From the NCBI RefSeq assembly GCF_905372115.1, contig NZ_CAJPNR010000021.1, forward strand, positions 1 to 33,144: 33,144 bases of DNA, read 5' to 3'. The notes beneath the pieces were generated by a model. That model saw only the letters and a program-made list of their open reading frames with translations, did no database searches and was not told the origin of the DNA. Shown in pieces: positions 14,576 to 22,186 of the stretch; position 1 is the first letter of the stretch, and each line of letters starts with the position of its first letter. This DNA is from an uncultured Streptococcus sp. Its GTDB lineage: Bacteria > Bacillota > Bacilli > Lactobacillales > Streptococcaceae. Position numbers and translations under genes: made by a program.

Positions 14576-16864
14576 ATGCATCCTTTATTAAACGGTATGA
14601 ATGACCGTCAGGCTGAGGCGGTTCAGACAACAGAAGGGCCTTTGCTGATTATGGCGGGAGCTGGATCGGGTAAGACCCGTGTCCTGACCCACCGCATTGC
14701 CTATTTGATTGATGAGAAGATGGTCAATCCTTGGAATATCTTAGCTATTACCTTTACCAATAAGGCAGCGAGGGAGATGAGAGAACGGGCTGAAAAACTT
14801 AAAACGGAGGCCCAAGACTGCTTAATTGCCACCTTCCACTCCATGTGTGTGCGCATCCTGCGACGAGAGGCAGACCATATTGGCTACAACCGCAACTTCA
14901 CCATCGTTGATCCGGGCGAACAACGGACTCTGATGAAACGGATTCTCAAAAATCTCAATCTGGATCCTAAAAAGTGGAATGAGCGTGCCATTCTGGGGAC
15001 CATTTCCAATGCTAAGAACGATCTGATTGACGAGGTGGCCTATGCAAATCTAGCTGGTGATAAGTACACTGAGATTGTAGCCAGTTGTTACACGGCCTAT
15101 CAAAAGGAATTGCGCCAGTCTGAGGCTATGGACTTTGATGATTTGATCATGCTGACTCTGCGCCTTTTTGACCAAAATCCTGATGTCCTGACCTACTACC
15201 AGCAACGTTACCAGTATATCCATGTGGACGAGTATCAGGATACCAACCATGCCCAGTACCAGCTGGTCAAGCTCTTGGCTTCTCGCTTTAAGAATATCTG
15301 CGTGGTCGGAGACGCTGACCAGTCTATCTATGGCTGGCGGGGAGCCGATATGCAGAATATCCTGGACTTTGAAAAGGATTATCCAGAAACTAAGGTAGTC
15401 CTGCTTGAGGAAAACTATCGCTCAACTAAGACCATTCTTCAGGCGGCTAATGCAGTCATCCGAAACAACCGCAACCGCCGTCCTAAAAATCTTTGGACTC
15501 AAAACGAAGACGGTGAGGAAATTGTTTACTATCGGGCTAAAGACGAGAAGGATGAGGCTCTCTTTGTTGCTCGAACCATTGCTCAGCTGAGTCGAGAAGG
15601 ATATAGTTACAAGGATTTTGCAGTCCTTTACCGAACAAGTGCCCAGTCCCGTACAGTGGAGGAAGCCCTGCTCGAGGCCAATATGCCTTATACCATGGTG
15701 GGAAGCACCCAGTTCTACAGCCGTAAGGAAATCCGCGATGTCATTTCTTATCTCAATCTCGTTGCCAATCCTAGCGATAATATCAGCTATGAGCGCGTGG
15801 TCAATGAGCCTAAGCGTGGTGTCGGTCCAGGAACGGTGGAGAAAATTCGGAATTTTGCGGCCAGTCAGGACATCTCTTTGCTAGATGCGTCGGCCAATAT
15901 CCTGCTGTCGCCAGTCAAGGGTAAGGCGGCTCAGGCGGTCTATGATTTTGCCAATATGCTTCTGGATTTGCGAGAGCGCTTGGACGAGTATACAGTGACG
16001 GAGCTGGTAGAGGCTGTATTGGAAAAGACAGGCTATTCTGCGGCCTTGGCAGCCCAGGCGACCTTGGAGAGCCAAGCTCGGATTGAAAATATCGAAGAAT
16101 TCCTGTCTGTGACCAAGAACTTTGACGAAAGTTCTGATAATCCTGCTGATGATTCTGGCCTTGATAAGCTCAACCGTTTTCTCAATGACTTGGCCTTGAT
16201 TGCAGATACAGATGACGGAGATCAGGATAGCTCAGAAGTGACGCTGATGACCCTCCATGCCGCTAAGGGATTGGAATTTCCGGTCGTTTTTATTATTGGT
16301 ATGGAGGAGAATATTTTTCCTTTTAAATGGGGAGAAAGCAAAGAAAAAGATTTGGAAGAGGAGCGGCGTTTAGCCTATGTCGGCATTACTCGAGCAGAGA
16401 TGGTTCTCTATTTTACTAATGCTGAATCTCGTTTGCTTTATGGTAAAACCAACTGTAATCAGCCGACCCGCTTCCTGAGAGAAATCAGCTCAGACCTGCT
16501 AGACTATCAGGGACTGGCTCGGCCGGAAAACAGTCCCTATAAGGTTAGCTATACCAATAGCGACATCAGCAAGTTCGGTCAGGGAATGAGCCTGGCGCAA
16601 GCCATGCAAGAGCGGAAACGCCAGGCAGCACCAAGTTCCATTTCTACAGGCAGTCTGCCCTTTGGAAAGAACAGTCAGAGCCAACCATCTAAGCCGGAAG
16701 TTGCTTGGGCTATCGGAGATATTGCCCACCATAAGAAATGGGGCGATGGGACAGTTCTGGCAGTCTCTGGCAGTGGAAATAGTCAAGAGCTTAAGATTAA
16801 TTTCCCAGAAGTCGGGCTGAAGACAGTACTGGCCAGCATAGCACCAATTGAGAAAAAATCATGA
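14576..16864 (+). CDS. pcrA: ATP-dependent DNA helicase PcrA (UvrD/Rep family)
   Basis: A 762-residue SF1A 3'-5' helicase essential in Gram-positives for repair, removal of RecA filaments and conflicts with transcription. Motifs in order: Q-motif MNDRQAEAV, Walker A AGAGSGKT (residues 27-34), Ia ITFTNKAAREM, Walker B VDEYQDTN, motif III DADQSIYGWRGAD, IV LEENYRST, V TLMTLHAAKGLEFPVVF, VI EEERRLAYVGITRA. The C-terminal Tudor-like domain that binds RNA polymerase is visible as GDIAHHKKWGDGTVLAV. Length fits PcrA (about 740-770). ATG 14576 has GAGGAAG upstream. The stop overlaps the NUDIX start in ATGA. Confidence 0.96.
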   Translation: MHPLLNGMNDRQAEAVQTTEGPLLIMAGAGSGKTRVLTHRIAYLIDEKMVNPWNILAITFTNKAAREMRERAEKLKTEAQDCLIATFHSMCVRILRREADHIGYNRNFTIVDPGEQRTLMKRILKNLNLDPKKWNERAILGTISNAKNDLIDEVAYANLAGDKYTEIVASCYTAYQKELRQSEAMDFDDLIMLTLRLFDQNPDVLTYYQQRYQYIHVDEYQDTNHAQYQLVKLLASRFKNICVVGDADQSIYGWRGADMQNILDFEKDYPETKVVLLEENYRSTKTILQAANAVIRNNRNRRPKNLWTQNEDGEEIVYYRAKDEKDEALFVARTIAQLSREGYSYKDFAVLYRTSAQSRTVEEALLEANMPYTMVGSTQFYSRKEIRDVISYLNLVANPSDNISYERVVNEPKRGVGPGTVEKIRNFAASQDISLLDASANILLSPVKGKAAQAVYDFANMLLDLRERLDEYTVTELVEAVLEKTGYSAALAAQATLESQARIENIEEFLSVTKNFDESSDNPADDSGLDKLNRFLNDLALIADTDDGDQDSSEVTLMTLHAAKGLEFPVVFIIGMEENIFPFKWGESKEKDLEEERRLAYVGITRAEMVLYFTNAESRLLYGKTNCNQPTRFLREISSDLLDYQGLARPENSPYKVSYTNSDISKFGQGMSLAQAMQERKRQAAPSSISTGSLPFGKNSQSQPSKPEVAWAIGDIAHHKKWGDGTVLAVSGSGNSQELKINFPEVGLKTVLASIAPIEKKS

Positions 16865-17259
16865 TGAGGCAGTCGATTGAAGCCTGGATCTATCATCCTG
16901 AAGATGGGGAAATCCTGCTCTTGAAAGTGGAGAATGAGAAAGTTTCCTTTTGGCAGCCCATTACTGGTGGGATTGAGAGTGGTGAGAGTCCAGAAGAAGC
17001 CTGCCTTCGTGAAATAAAAGAGGAGACCGGCTTGCTCTTAGCTTGTTCAAGTCTGACTAGTCTTGGAGATTTCACAGTAAAGATTGATGAAAATCTGACC
17101 ATCCACAAAAATCTCTTTCTAGTTCTGACAGAACAGAAGGAAATCCAGATTTCTGATGAGCATGTAGGAGCTCAGTGGGGAGCTTTAGACAAAGTTTCGT
17201 CGCAGCTGTACTGGCCCAGCAATCAAGCGACTTTTGAGATTATAACCGAGAAGCTATAA
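16861..17259 (+). CDS. NUDIX hydrolase
   Basis: A 132-residue protein with a complete Nudix box at residues 36-58 (GX5EX7REUXEEXGU: G36, E42, R50, E51, E54, E55, G57), so metal-dependent hydrolysis of a nucleoside-diphosphate-linked compound is expected. The N-terminus MMRQSIEAWIYHPEDGEILLLKV is a common start for dATP/ADP-ribose-like members, but the substrate is not predictable. Its ATG overlaps the pcrA stop (ATGA at 16861-16864) and there is no independent strong ribosome-binding site, so translation is probably coupled to pcrA. The last codons form the left arm of the terminator. Confidence 0.88.
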   Translation: MMRQSIEAWIYHPEDGEILLLKVENEKVSFWQPITGGIESGESPEEACLREIKEETGLLLACSSLTSLGDFTVKIDENLTIHKNLFLVLTEQKEIQISDEHVGAQWGALDKVSSQLYWPSNQATFEIITEKL

Positions 17260-17282
17260 GATATAGCTTCTCTTTATTTCTT
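17248..17282 (+). terminator. Intrinsic terminator after the NUDIX gene
   Basis: GAGAAGCTATA (17248-17258) pairs perfectly with TATAGCTTCTC (17262-17272) over a three-base loop, then a T-rich tail (TTTATTTCTTTT). The left arm includes the end of the coding sequence. Confidence 0.88.
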
Positions 17283-17300
17283 TTGATAAGGAAATTCTAT

Positions 17301-17329
17301 TAGTCAAGCGGAGCGTTTAGTGGTAGACT
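17301..17329 (+). promoter_or_regulatory. Candidate promoter of the sulfhydrylase gene
   Basis: TAGTCA (17301-17306) and TAGACT (17324-17329) are 17 bp apart with a TGG extension of the -10. Both hexamers depart from consensus, which suits a regulated gene. No specific methionine-regulator box is claimed. Confidence 0.4.
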
Positions 17330-17357
17330 TATCACATAACTATAGTGAGGTGACCTT

Positions 17358-18638
17358 ATGACACGTGAATTTAAATTTGAAACCCTGCAGCTTCATGCCG
17401 GACAGACAGTTGACCCGACAACCAAGTCCCGGGCTCTGCCTATTTATCAGACAACTTCCTATGTGTTTGACGATACTCAGGAGGGTGAAGATCTTTTTGC
17501 CCTACGCAAACCGGGCAATATCTACACTCGGATTACCAATCCGACCCTGTCTGCTTTTGAGGAGCGGATTGCGGCTTTGGAGGGTGGAATCGGAGCACTA
17601 GCGACAGCTTCTGGTATGGCGGCCCTTACCTATACCGTTCTAGCTTTGGCGCATGCTGGCGACCATGTAGTAGCAGCCTCTACCATCTACGGCGGTACCT
17701 TTAATCTGCTCAAGGAAACCCTGCCTCGCTATGGCATTACCACGACTTTTGTCGATATTGAAAATCTGGCTGAAGTAGAGGCAGCCATTCAGGACAATAC
17801 CAAGCTGGTTCTGATTGAAAGTTTGGGCAATCCTCTGATTAATATTCCTGACTTTGAAGCTTTGGCAGAGCTGGTTCATGCTCACAAGATTCCGTTGATT
17901 TCCGACAATACCTTTGCTACGCCTTATCTGATCAATGTCTTTTCTTATGGTGTGGACATTGCGGTGCATTCTGCGACCAAGTTTATCGGCGGTCATGGAA
18001 CCAGCATCGGTGGCGTAATTGTGGACAGCGGTCGTTTCGACTGGGAAGCTTCTGGCAAGTTTCCGCAGTTTGTTGATCCGGATCCGAGCTATCATGATAT
18101 CAGTTATACGCGCGATGTCGGAGCAGTAGCCTTTGTCACTGCTGTCCGGACCCAGCTCTTGCGCGATACGGGCGCAGCCATGTCCCCCTTCAATGCCTTT
18201 CTCTTCTTGCAGGGGTTAGAAACTCTCTCTTTGCGCGTAGAGCGCCATGTGTCCAATGCGGAGAAGATTGTAGATTTCCTAGCAGGGCATCCTAAGGTCG
18301 AGCAGGTCAATTATCCCAAGCTTGCTGCCAGTCCTTATCATGCTTTGGCAGAAAAATATTTCCCTAAGGGTGTAGGCTCTATCTTCACCTTTAATGTCAA
18401 AGGTGGGGAGAAAGAGGCTCGTAAGGTTATTGACAGCCTAGAGATTTTCTCTGACTTGGCCAATGTAGCTGATGCTAAGTCCCTGGTTGTACATCCAGCT
18501 ACGACGACTCATGGTCAGATGTCGCCAGAAGATCAGCTGGCAGCAGGCATTACACCAAATCAAATCCGTCTCTCTATCGGCCTGGAAAATGTGGATGACT
18601 TGATAGAGGATCTCAAACTAGCCTTGGAATCTATCTAA
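17358..18638 (+). CDS. metY: O-acetylhomoserine sulfhydrylase / aminocarboxypropyltransferase
   Basis: A 426-residue PLP enzyme of the Cys/Met metabolism family. The N-terminus FETLQLHAGQTVDPTTKSRA and the block YTRITNPTLSAFEERIAALEGG, together with the length above 420, fit O-acetylhomoserine sulfhydrylases; cystathionine gamma-synthases are nearer 380. The PLP lysine is K208 in HSATKFIGGHG, with SDNTFATPYL before it. The enzyme forms homocysteine (or cysteine) from O-acetylhomoserine and sulfide in the cytoplasm. ATG 17358 follows GAGGTG. It is a single-gene unit bounded by terminators. CysD is an alternative label for the same activity; MetB activity cannot be fully excluded. Confidence 0.88.
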   Translation: MTREFKFETLQLHAGQTVDPTTKSRALPIYQTTSYVFDDTQEGEDLFALRKPGNIYTRITNPTLSAFEERIAALEGGIGALATASGMAALTYTVLALAHAGDHVVAASTIYGGTFNLLKETLPRYGITTTFVDIENLAEVEAAIQDNTKLVLIESLGNPLINIPDFEALAELVHAHKIPLISDNTFATPYLINVFSYGVDIAVHSATKFIGGHGTSIGGVIVDSGRFDWEASGKFPQFVDPDPSYHDISYTRDVGAVAFVTAVRTQLLRDTGAAMSPFNAFLFLQGLETLSLRVERHVSNAEKIVDFLAGHPKVEQVNYPKLAASPYHALAEKYFPKGVGSIFTFNVKGGEKEARKVIDSLEIFSDLANVADAKSLVVHPATTTHGQMSPEDQLAAGITPNQIRLSIGLENVDDLIEDLKLALESI

Positions 18639-18672
18639 TTTTCAAGGCCTCTAGACAGAGCAAATAAGATTA

Positions 18673-18696
18673 AAACTAGGTTTTCGCCTAGTTTTT
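18673..18696 (+). terminator. Intrinsic terminator after metY
   Basis: AAACTAGG (18673-18680) pairs with CCTAGTTT (18687-18694) over the loop TTTTCG, followed by T residues that run straight into the next gene's extended -10. Confidence 0.88.
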
Positions 18697-18705
18697 TGTT
18701 ATAAT
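18697..18705 (+). promoter_or_regulatory. Extended -10 promoter of the GtrB-type gene
   Basis: TGTTATAAT (18697-18705) begins at the base after the terminator T-tract. The upstream hairpin lies where the -35 would be. Confidence 0.72.
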
Positions 18706-18736
18706 GAGAGATATTAAAAAATAGCAGGTAATCAAA

Positions 18737-19663
18737 ATGACAATTTCAGTGATTGTTCCGTGCTTCAATGAAGAAGAGTCTATTCCTTTGTTTCATGAAG
18801 CTATGGAAGCGGTGAAATATCAAATCCGTGACCAGTTCGAATATATTTTTGTCAATGACGGATCGACAGACCAAACCTTAGCTGTTTTGCGTGAGCTCAG
18901 CAGTCGCTGTCCAGATGTGCACTATCTGTCCTTTTCTCGTAATTTTGGAAAAGAAGCAGCCCTCTATGCTGGTTTGCAAGAGGCGAGCGGGGATTTTGTG
19001 ACGGTCATGGATGTAGATTTGCAGGATCCGCCCGAGCTCCTGATTGAGATGAAGGCCATGCTGGACACGAATCCTGAGCTGGACTGTGTGGGTACTCGTC
19101 GCACTACGCGTGAGGGCGAGCCGCCAATCCGAAGCTTTTTTGCCAATTTGTTCTATAAGCTGATTAACAGGATTAGTCAGGTAGAGATGGTGGATGGTGC
19201 GCGTGACTTTCGACTGATGCGCCGCCAGATGGTAGAGGCTATTCTGGATGTTTCAGAGTACAATCGCTTCTCCAAGGGGATTTTTGCCTGGGTGGGCTTC
19301 AATACTGAGTACTTGGAATACAAAAATGTCGAACGAGTGGCTGGCAAGACCTCTTGGAATTTCTGGTCTCTTTTCAACTATTCTTTGGAAGGTATTGTCA
19401 ATTTCTCTGATGCGCCTCTAAACATCGCCTTTTTAGGGGGTATCCTGTCTTGGATTTTAGCCTTCATCCTGATGGCAGTAATTATTATCCGTACCTTGGT
19501 TTTTGGTGACCCGACATCTGGCTGGCCGTCCCTCATGACCGTCATTTTACTCATCGGCGGCTTCCAGCTGCTGACCATCGGCATACTGGGTAAATACATT
19601 GGCAAAATCTTCATGGAAACCAAGCATCGCCCAATCTATGTGATTAAAGAGAAGAGTAAGTGA
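18737..19663 (+). CDS. GtrB-type polyprenyl-phosphate glycosyltransferase
   Basis: A 308-residue GT2 enzyme with a cytoplasmic GT-A domain (about 1-225) and two C-terminal membrane helices (about 231-253 and 267-286). Motifs are SVIVPCFNEEESIP, VNDGSTDQTL, and the metal-binding region D92-V-D94-L-Q-D97 followed by PPELL. Such enzymes transfer a sugar from UDP-Glc or UDP-GlcNAc to undecaprenyl phosphate, giving a lipid-linked donor for wall or teichoic polymers outside the cell (compare GacI and SccN). The next gene encodes a large polytopic membrane protein that could be the transferase using that donor. The sugar is not predictable. The ribosome-binding site is modest (AGCAGG). Confidence 0.87.
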   Translation: MTISVIVPCFNEEESIPLFHEAMEAVKYQIRDQFEYIFVNDGSTDQTLAVLRELSSRCPDVHYLSFSRNFGKEAALYAGLQEASGDFVTVMDVDLQDPPELLIEMKAMLDTNPELDCVGTRRTTREGEPPIRSFFANLFYKLINRISQVEMVDGARDFRLMRRQMVEAILDVSEYNRFSKGIFAWVGFNTEYLEYKNVERVAGKTSWNFWSLFNYSLEGIVNFSDAPLNIAFLGGILSWILAFILMAVIIIRTLVFGDPTSGWPSLMTVILLIGGFQLLTIGILGKYIGKIFMETKHRPIYVIKEKSK

Positions 19664-19717
19664 GCCTTTGAGAGAGTTTTTGAGCTTAAGTGACTCTTAT
19701 TTAGCTGAGGAGAGATT

Positions 19718-20941
19718 GTGAAAAATAAAAAAATTAATATTGTCTTATGCTTGTCTTCGTTTATTTATGCGATACAGTTTTATATCAATAATAAAATCAC
19801 CCCAGTAGGAGACCAAACAGCCTTTTTAGAATATGCTAAGGAATTTCATTACAATTATTTATTCTTTGGGATTGATCGTTATTTTACTTGGAGCAGTAGG
19901 CTGCTCATTGAGTCAGCCACCTTATTATTTTCTGTTCACGAAAAGCTGTTTATAGCAGCAGCCTTTCTGGCAACGTTGCTTTTGGTCTATGCTTTAAGGA
20001 AGCTAACCCCTTCCTTGCCTTGGCTGCCAGCTTTACTTATTTTTATATTCCTTCCGGCAACTGAATTTTTAAGCGCGGGCTCTATTCCGACCTATGTCAA
20101 TTACATTTTCCCTGCTTCCTTGTTGCTTTTCGCACTTTTTTTCAGAGAATCTAAAAATATTTGGATTAATATGGCTAGCCTTTTGTGCTTTTTAGTTGCT
20201 ATCATGCAAGAACAATTAGCAGTCTATGCTTTTTTGTGGCTTCTGTTTGAAACTGTCCTTGCGAAGAAAGATAAAAAACCTTTACTGGGTAATCTATGCT
20301 ATTTGGCACTGAGCGGTGTAGGAATCTTATCAGCCAAGCTATCTCCGGGGAATGCTCTGCGTTTGGAAAAGAATATTGTCAGTTGGTTCCCCAACTTTCC
20401 GAACTTGAATATTTTCCAAAAGCTTGGGCTGGGCTTTCTGGAGACAGGAGATAATCTGCTTTCAACGTCCTTTGCCTTTGTGATGGTCTTCTTGCTTGTG
20501 CTCTTTGTTTATGCTCTTCACAAGAAAAATGTAACAGCCATGGCACTGAGCGGTTTTGTTGTGTTCAATATTTTTTCGCAAAAAATGAGCTGGAATACTA
20601 TTTTTGGTACCTTAACAGGTATCAGTAAAGCAGCCAGAGAATCAGGGACATTTTCTTTTAATATCACGTATATGAGCGCGGTCGCTTTTTATGGCTTGCT
20701 GCTATTAATGATTCTTTATGCTTTATGGCTTGTAGTTTCAGATTTTAAAGAAAAAATATGGCTGACCTATTTATTTGTAATTGGTTTTATTGGCCGCATG
20801 GTCATTTCATTATCCCCCACTCTCTACGCTTCAAGCACTCGAACCTTTTTGCCTCTGATGATAAGTCTATTCATTATTACTTGCAGATTGTTGTATCACT
20901 TGTATATAGAATATCAAAAGCGGCAAGAGGATGTTCTCTAA
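19718..20941 (+). CDS. Polytopic membrane protein, possible GT-C glycosyltransferase
   Basis: A 407-residue protein with about ten hydrophobic segments and a short Lys-rich N-terminus. An early extracytoplasmic loop carries GDQTAFLEYAKEFHYN (G31-D32-Q33) and DRYFTWSSRLLIE, an acid-rich first-loop arrangement found in GT-C enzymes that use polyprenyl-linked sugars. I do not recognise a characterised family with certainty; it resembles uncharacterised membrane proteins (possibly DUF6056-like) often found beside GtrB genes. It starts at GTG, supported by GAGGAGAG five bases upstream, 54 bp after the GtrB gene with no terminator between. The likely role is transfer of the lipid-linked sugar to a surface glycan, by inference from context. 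Confidence 0.75.
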   Translation: MKNKKINIVLCLSSFIYAIQFYINNKITPVGDQTAFLEYAKEFHYNYLFFGIDRYFTWSSRLLIESATLLFSVHEKLFIAAAFLATLLLVYALRKLTPSLPWLPALLIFIFLPATEFLSAGSIPTYVNYIFPASLLLFALFFRESKNIWINMASLLCFLVAIMQEQLAVYAFLWLLFETVLAKKDKKPLLGNLCYLALSGVGILSAKLSPGNALRLEKNIVSWFPNFPNLNIFQKLGLGFLETGDNLLSTSFAFVMVFLLVLFVYALHKKNVTAMALSGFVVFNIFSQKMSWNTIFGTLTGISKAARESGTFSFNITYMSAVAFYGLLLLMILYALWLVVSDFKEKIWLTYLFVIGFIGRMVISLSPTLYASSTRTFLPLMISLFIITCRLLYHLYIEYQKRQEDVL

Positions 20942-20980
20942 ATCATCCTATGAAGTATATTTTCCGATAGGGATTCGACC

Positions 20981-21004
20981 AAGCAGATTTTTTCTGCTTT
21001 TTTT
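20981..21004 (+). terminator. Intrinsic terminator before rfbD
   Basis: AAGCAGA (20981-20987) pairs with TCTGCTT (20993-20999) over a five-T loop, followed by T residues to 21004 that merge with the next extended -10. Confidence 0.85.
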
Positions 21005-21012
21005 GTTATAAT
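21004..21012 (+). promoter_or_regulatory. Extended -10 promoter of rfbD
   Basis: TGTTATAAT (21004-21012), whose first T is the last base of the terminator T-tract. The gene starts 38 bp downstream. Confidence 0.75.
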
Positions 21013-21050
21013 AAACTCATTGAATGTTTATGATATGAAAGGAAAGACAA

Positions 21051-21905
21051 ATGATTTTAATTACAGGTGCGAATGGACAGCTGGGTACAGAGCTTCGCTA
21101 TCTTTTGGATGAGCGCGATGAGGAGTATGTGGCTGTTGATGTGGCTGAAATGGATATTACCAATGCCCAAATGGTGGACAAGGTCTTTGCGGAAGTCAAG
21201 CCAAGCTTGGTCTATCACTGCGCAGCCTATACTGCAGTTGATGCAGCAGAGGACGAAGGAAAAGCGCTGGACTACGCCATCAATGTGACCGGTACTGAAA
21301 ATGTGGCAAAAGCAGCAGAAGCACAAGGGGCAACCCTGGTCTACATCTCAACGGACTATGTTTTTGATGGACAAAAGCATATTGGTGAGGAATGGGAAGT
21401 AGATGACCGGCCGGATCCGCAGACTGAGTATGGTCGTACCAAGCGCATGGGCGAGGAGCTGGTTGAAAAATATTCCAGCCGTTTTTACATTATCCGTACT
21501 GCCTGGGTCTTTGGTAACTACGGTAAAAACTTTGTCTTTACCATGCAAAATCTTGCCAAGACGCACAAAACTCTGACTGTAGTCAATGACCAGCATGGCC
21601 GTCCGACTTGGACTCGTACGCTGGCTGAATTTATGACTCATCTGGCTGAAAATCAAAAGGAATTTGGTTATTACCATCTGTCTAATGATGCGGCTGAGGA
21701 CACCACTTGGTATGACTTTGCAGTGGAAATTCTCAAAGATACAGATGTGGAAGTCCAGCCGGTTGATTCCAGCAAGTTCCCAGCCAAGGCTAAGCGACCT
21801 TTCAACTCAACTATGAGTCTGACCAAGGCTAAGGCTACAGGCTTTGTCATTCCGACTTGGCAGGATGCCTTAAAAGAGTTTTACAAGCAAGAGAAGAAAC
21901 AGTGA
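21051..21905 (+). CDS. rfbD: dTDP-4-dehydrorhamnose reductase
   Basis: A 284-residue short-chain dehydrogenase that makes dTDP-L-rhamnose, the last step of the rhamnose donor pathway. It has the Rossmann motif TGANGQLG (residues 5-12), the catalytic STDYVFDG block (T101-D102-Y103) and Y127-x-x-x-K131 (YGRTK). Length is typical. ATG 21051 follows AAAGGA. Streptococci need dTDP-rhamnose for rhamnose-containing wall polysaccharides; rfbA, rfbC and rfbB are not in this window. Its position next to a GtrB-type gene and a membrane protein groups wall-glycan functions, though a terminator separates it from them. Also called rmlD. Confidence 0.95.
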   Translation: MILITGANGQLGTELRYLLDERDEEYVAVDVAEMDITNAQMVDKVFAEVKPSLVYHCAAYTAVDAAEDEGKALDYAINVTGTENVAKAAEAQGATLVYISTDYVFDGQKHIGEEWEVDDRPDPQTEYGRTKRMGEELVEKYSSRFYIIRTAWVFGNYGKNFVFTMQNLAKTHKTLTVVNDQHGRPTWTRTLAEFMTHLAENQKEFGYYHLSNDAAEDTTWYDFAVEILKDTDVEVQPVDSSKFPAKAKRPFNSTMSLTKAKATGFVIPTWQDALKEFYKQEKKQ

Positions 21906-21930
21906 TTTTCTTTGATGTTGATAAAAGCGA

Positions 21931-21966
21931 CAGAACTTAGTCTCAGACTAGGTTCTGTTTTTTTCT
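21931..21966 (+). terminator. Intrinsic terminator after rfbD
   Basis: CAGAACTTAGTC (21931-21942) pairs with GACTAGGTTCTG (21946-21957) with one wobble pair, a three-base loop and eight or more T residues. Confidence 0.92.
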
Positions 21967-22058
21967 TCTAGCAGACTGAAGAAGTGATTTTGAGGCGCGT
22001 GCTCTGGTGGAGAAAGATTTGGCTTGAAGATGAGGGTGGGAAATGATAACGAGAAGAA

Positions 22059-22121
22059 TTTTCCACAGATGTTATCCCCTTAAAATAAAGATGTTTCAAT
22101 TTGATGAAATTCTGTGGATAA
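22059..22121. promoter_or_regulatory. Cluster of DnaA-box-like 9-mers upstream of tpiA
   Basis: TGTGGATAA (22113-22121) is a perfect DnaA box on the minus strand (TTATCCACA). TTTTCCACA (22059-22067) is a one-mismatch box on the plus strand, and TTATCCCCT (22072-22080) matches seven of nine. They sit in an AT-rich stretch in the 220-bp gap between the rfbD terminator and tpiA. No dnaA or dnaN is nearby, so this is not an obvious oriC. Confidence 0.5.
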
Positions 22122-22143
22122 CCTTTATTATTTCATTCAACTA

Positions 22144-22160
22144 TGTTACAATGTTACTAT
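22144..22160 (+). promoter_or_regulatory. Promoter region of tpiA
   Basis: Two overlapping extended -10 candidates occur: TGTTACAAT (22144-22152) and TGTTACTAT (22152-22160). Neither has a clear -35. The start codon is 27-35 bp downstream. Confidence 0.6.
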
Positions 22161-22186
22161 AAATAAAATAGAAGAGGTGTGTGAAT

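Noticed and set aside
22021..22160. Replication origin at the DnaA boxes
   Set aside because: There is no dnaA or dnaN gene nearby, only two good boxes, and the gene context is ordinary.
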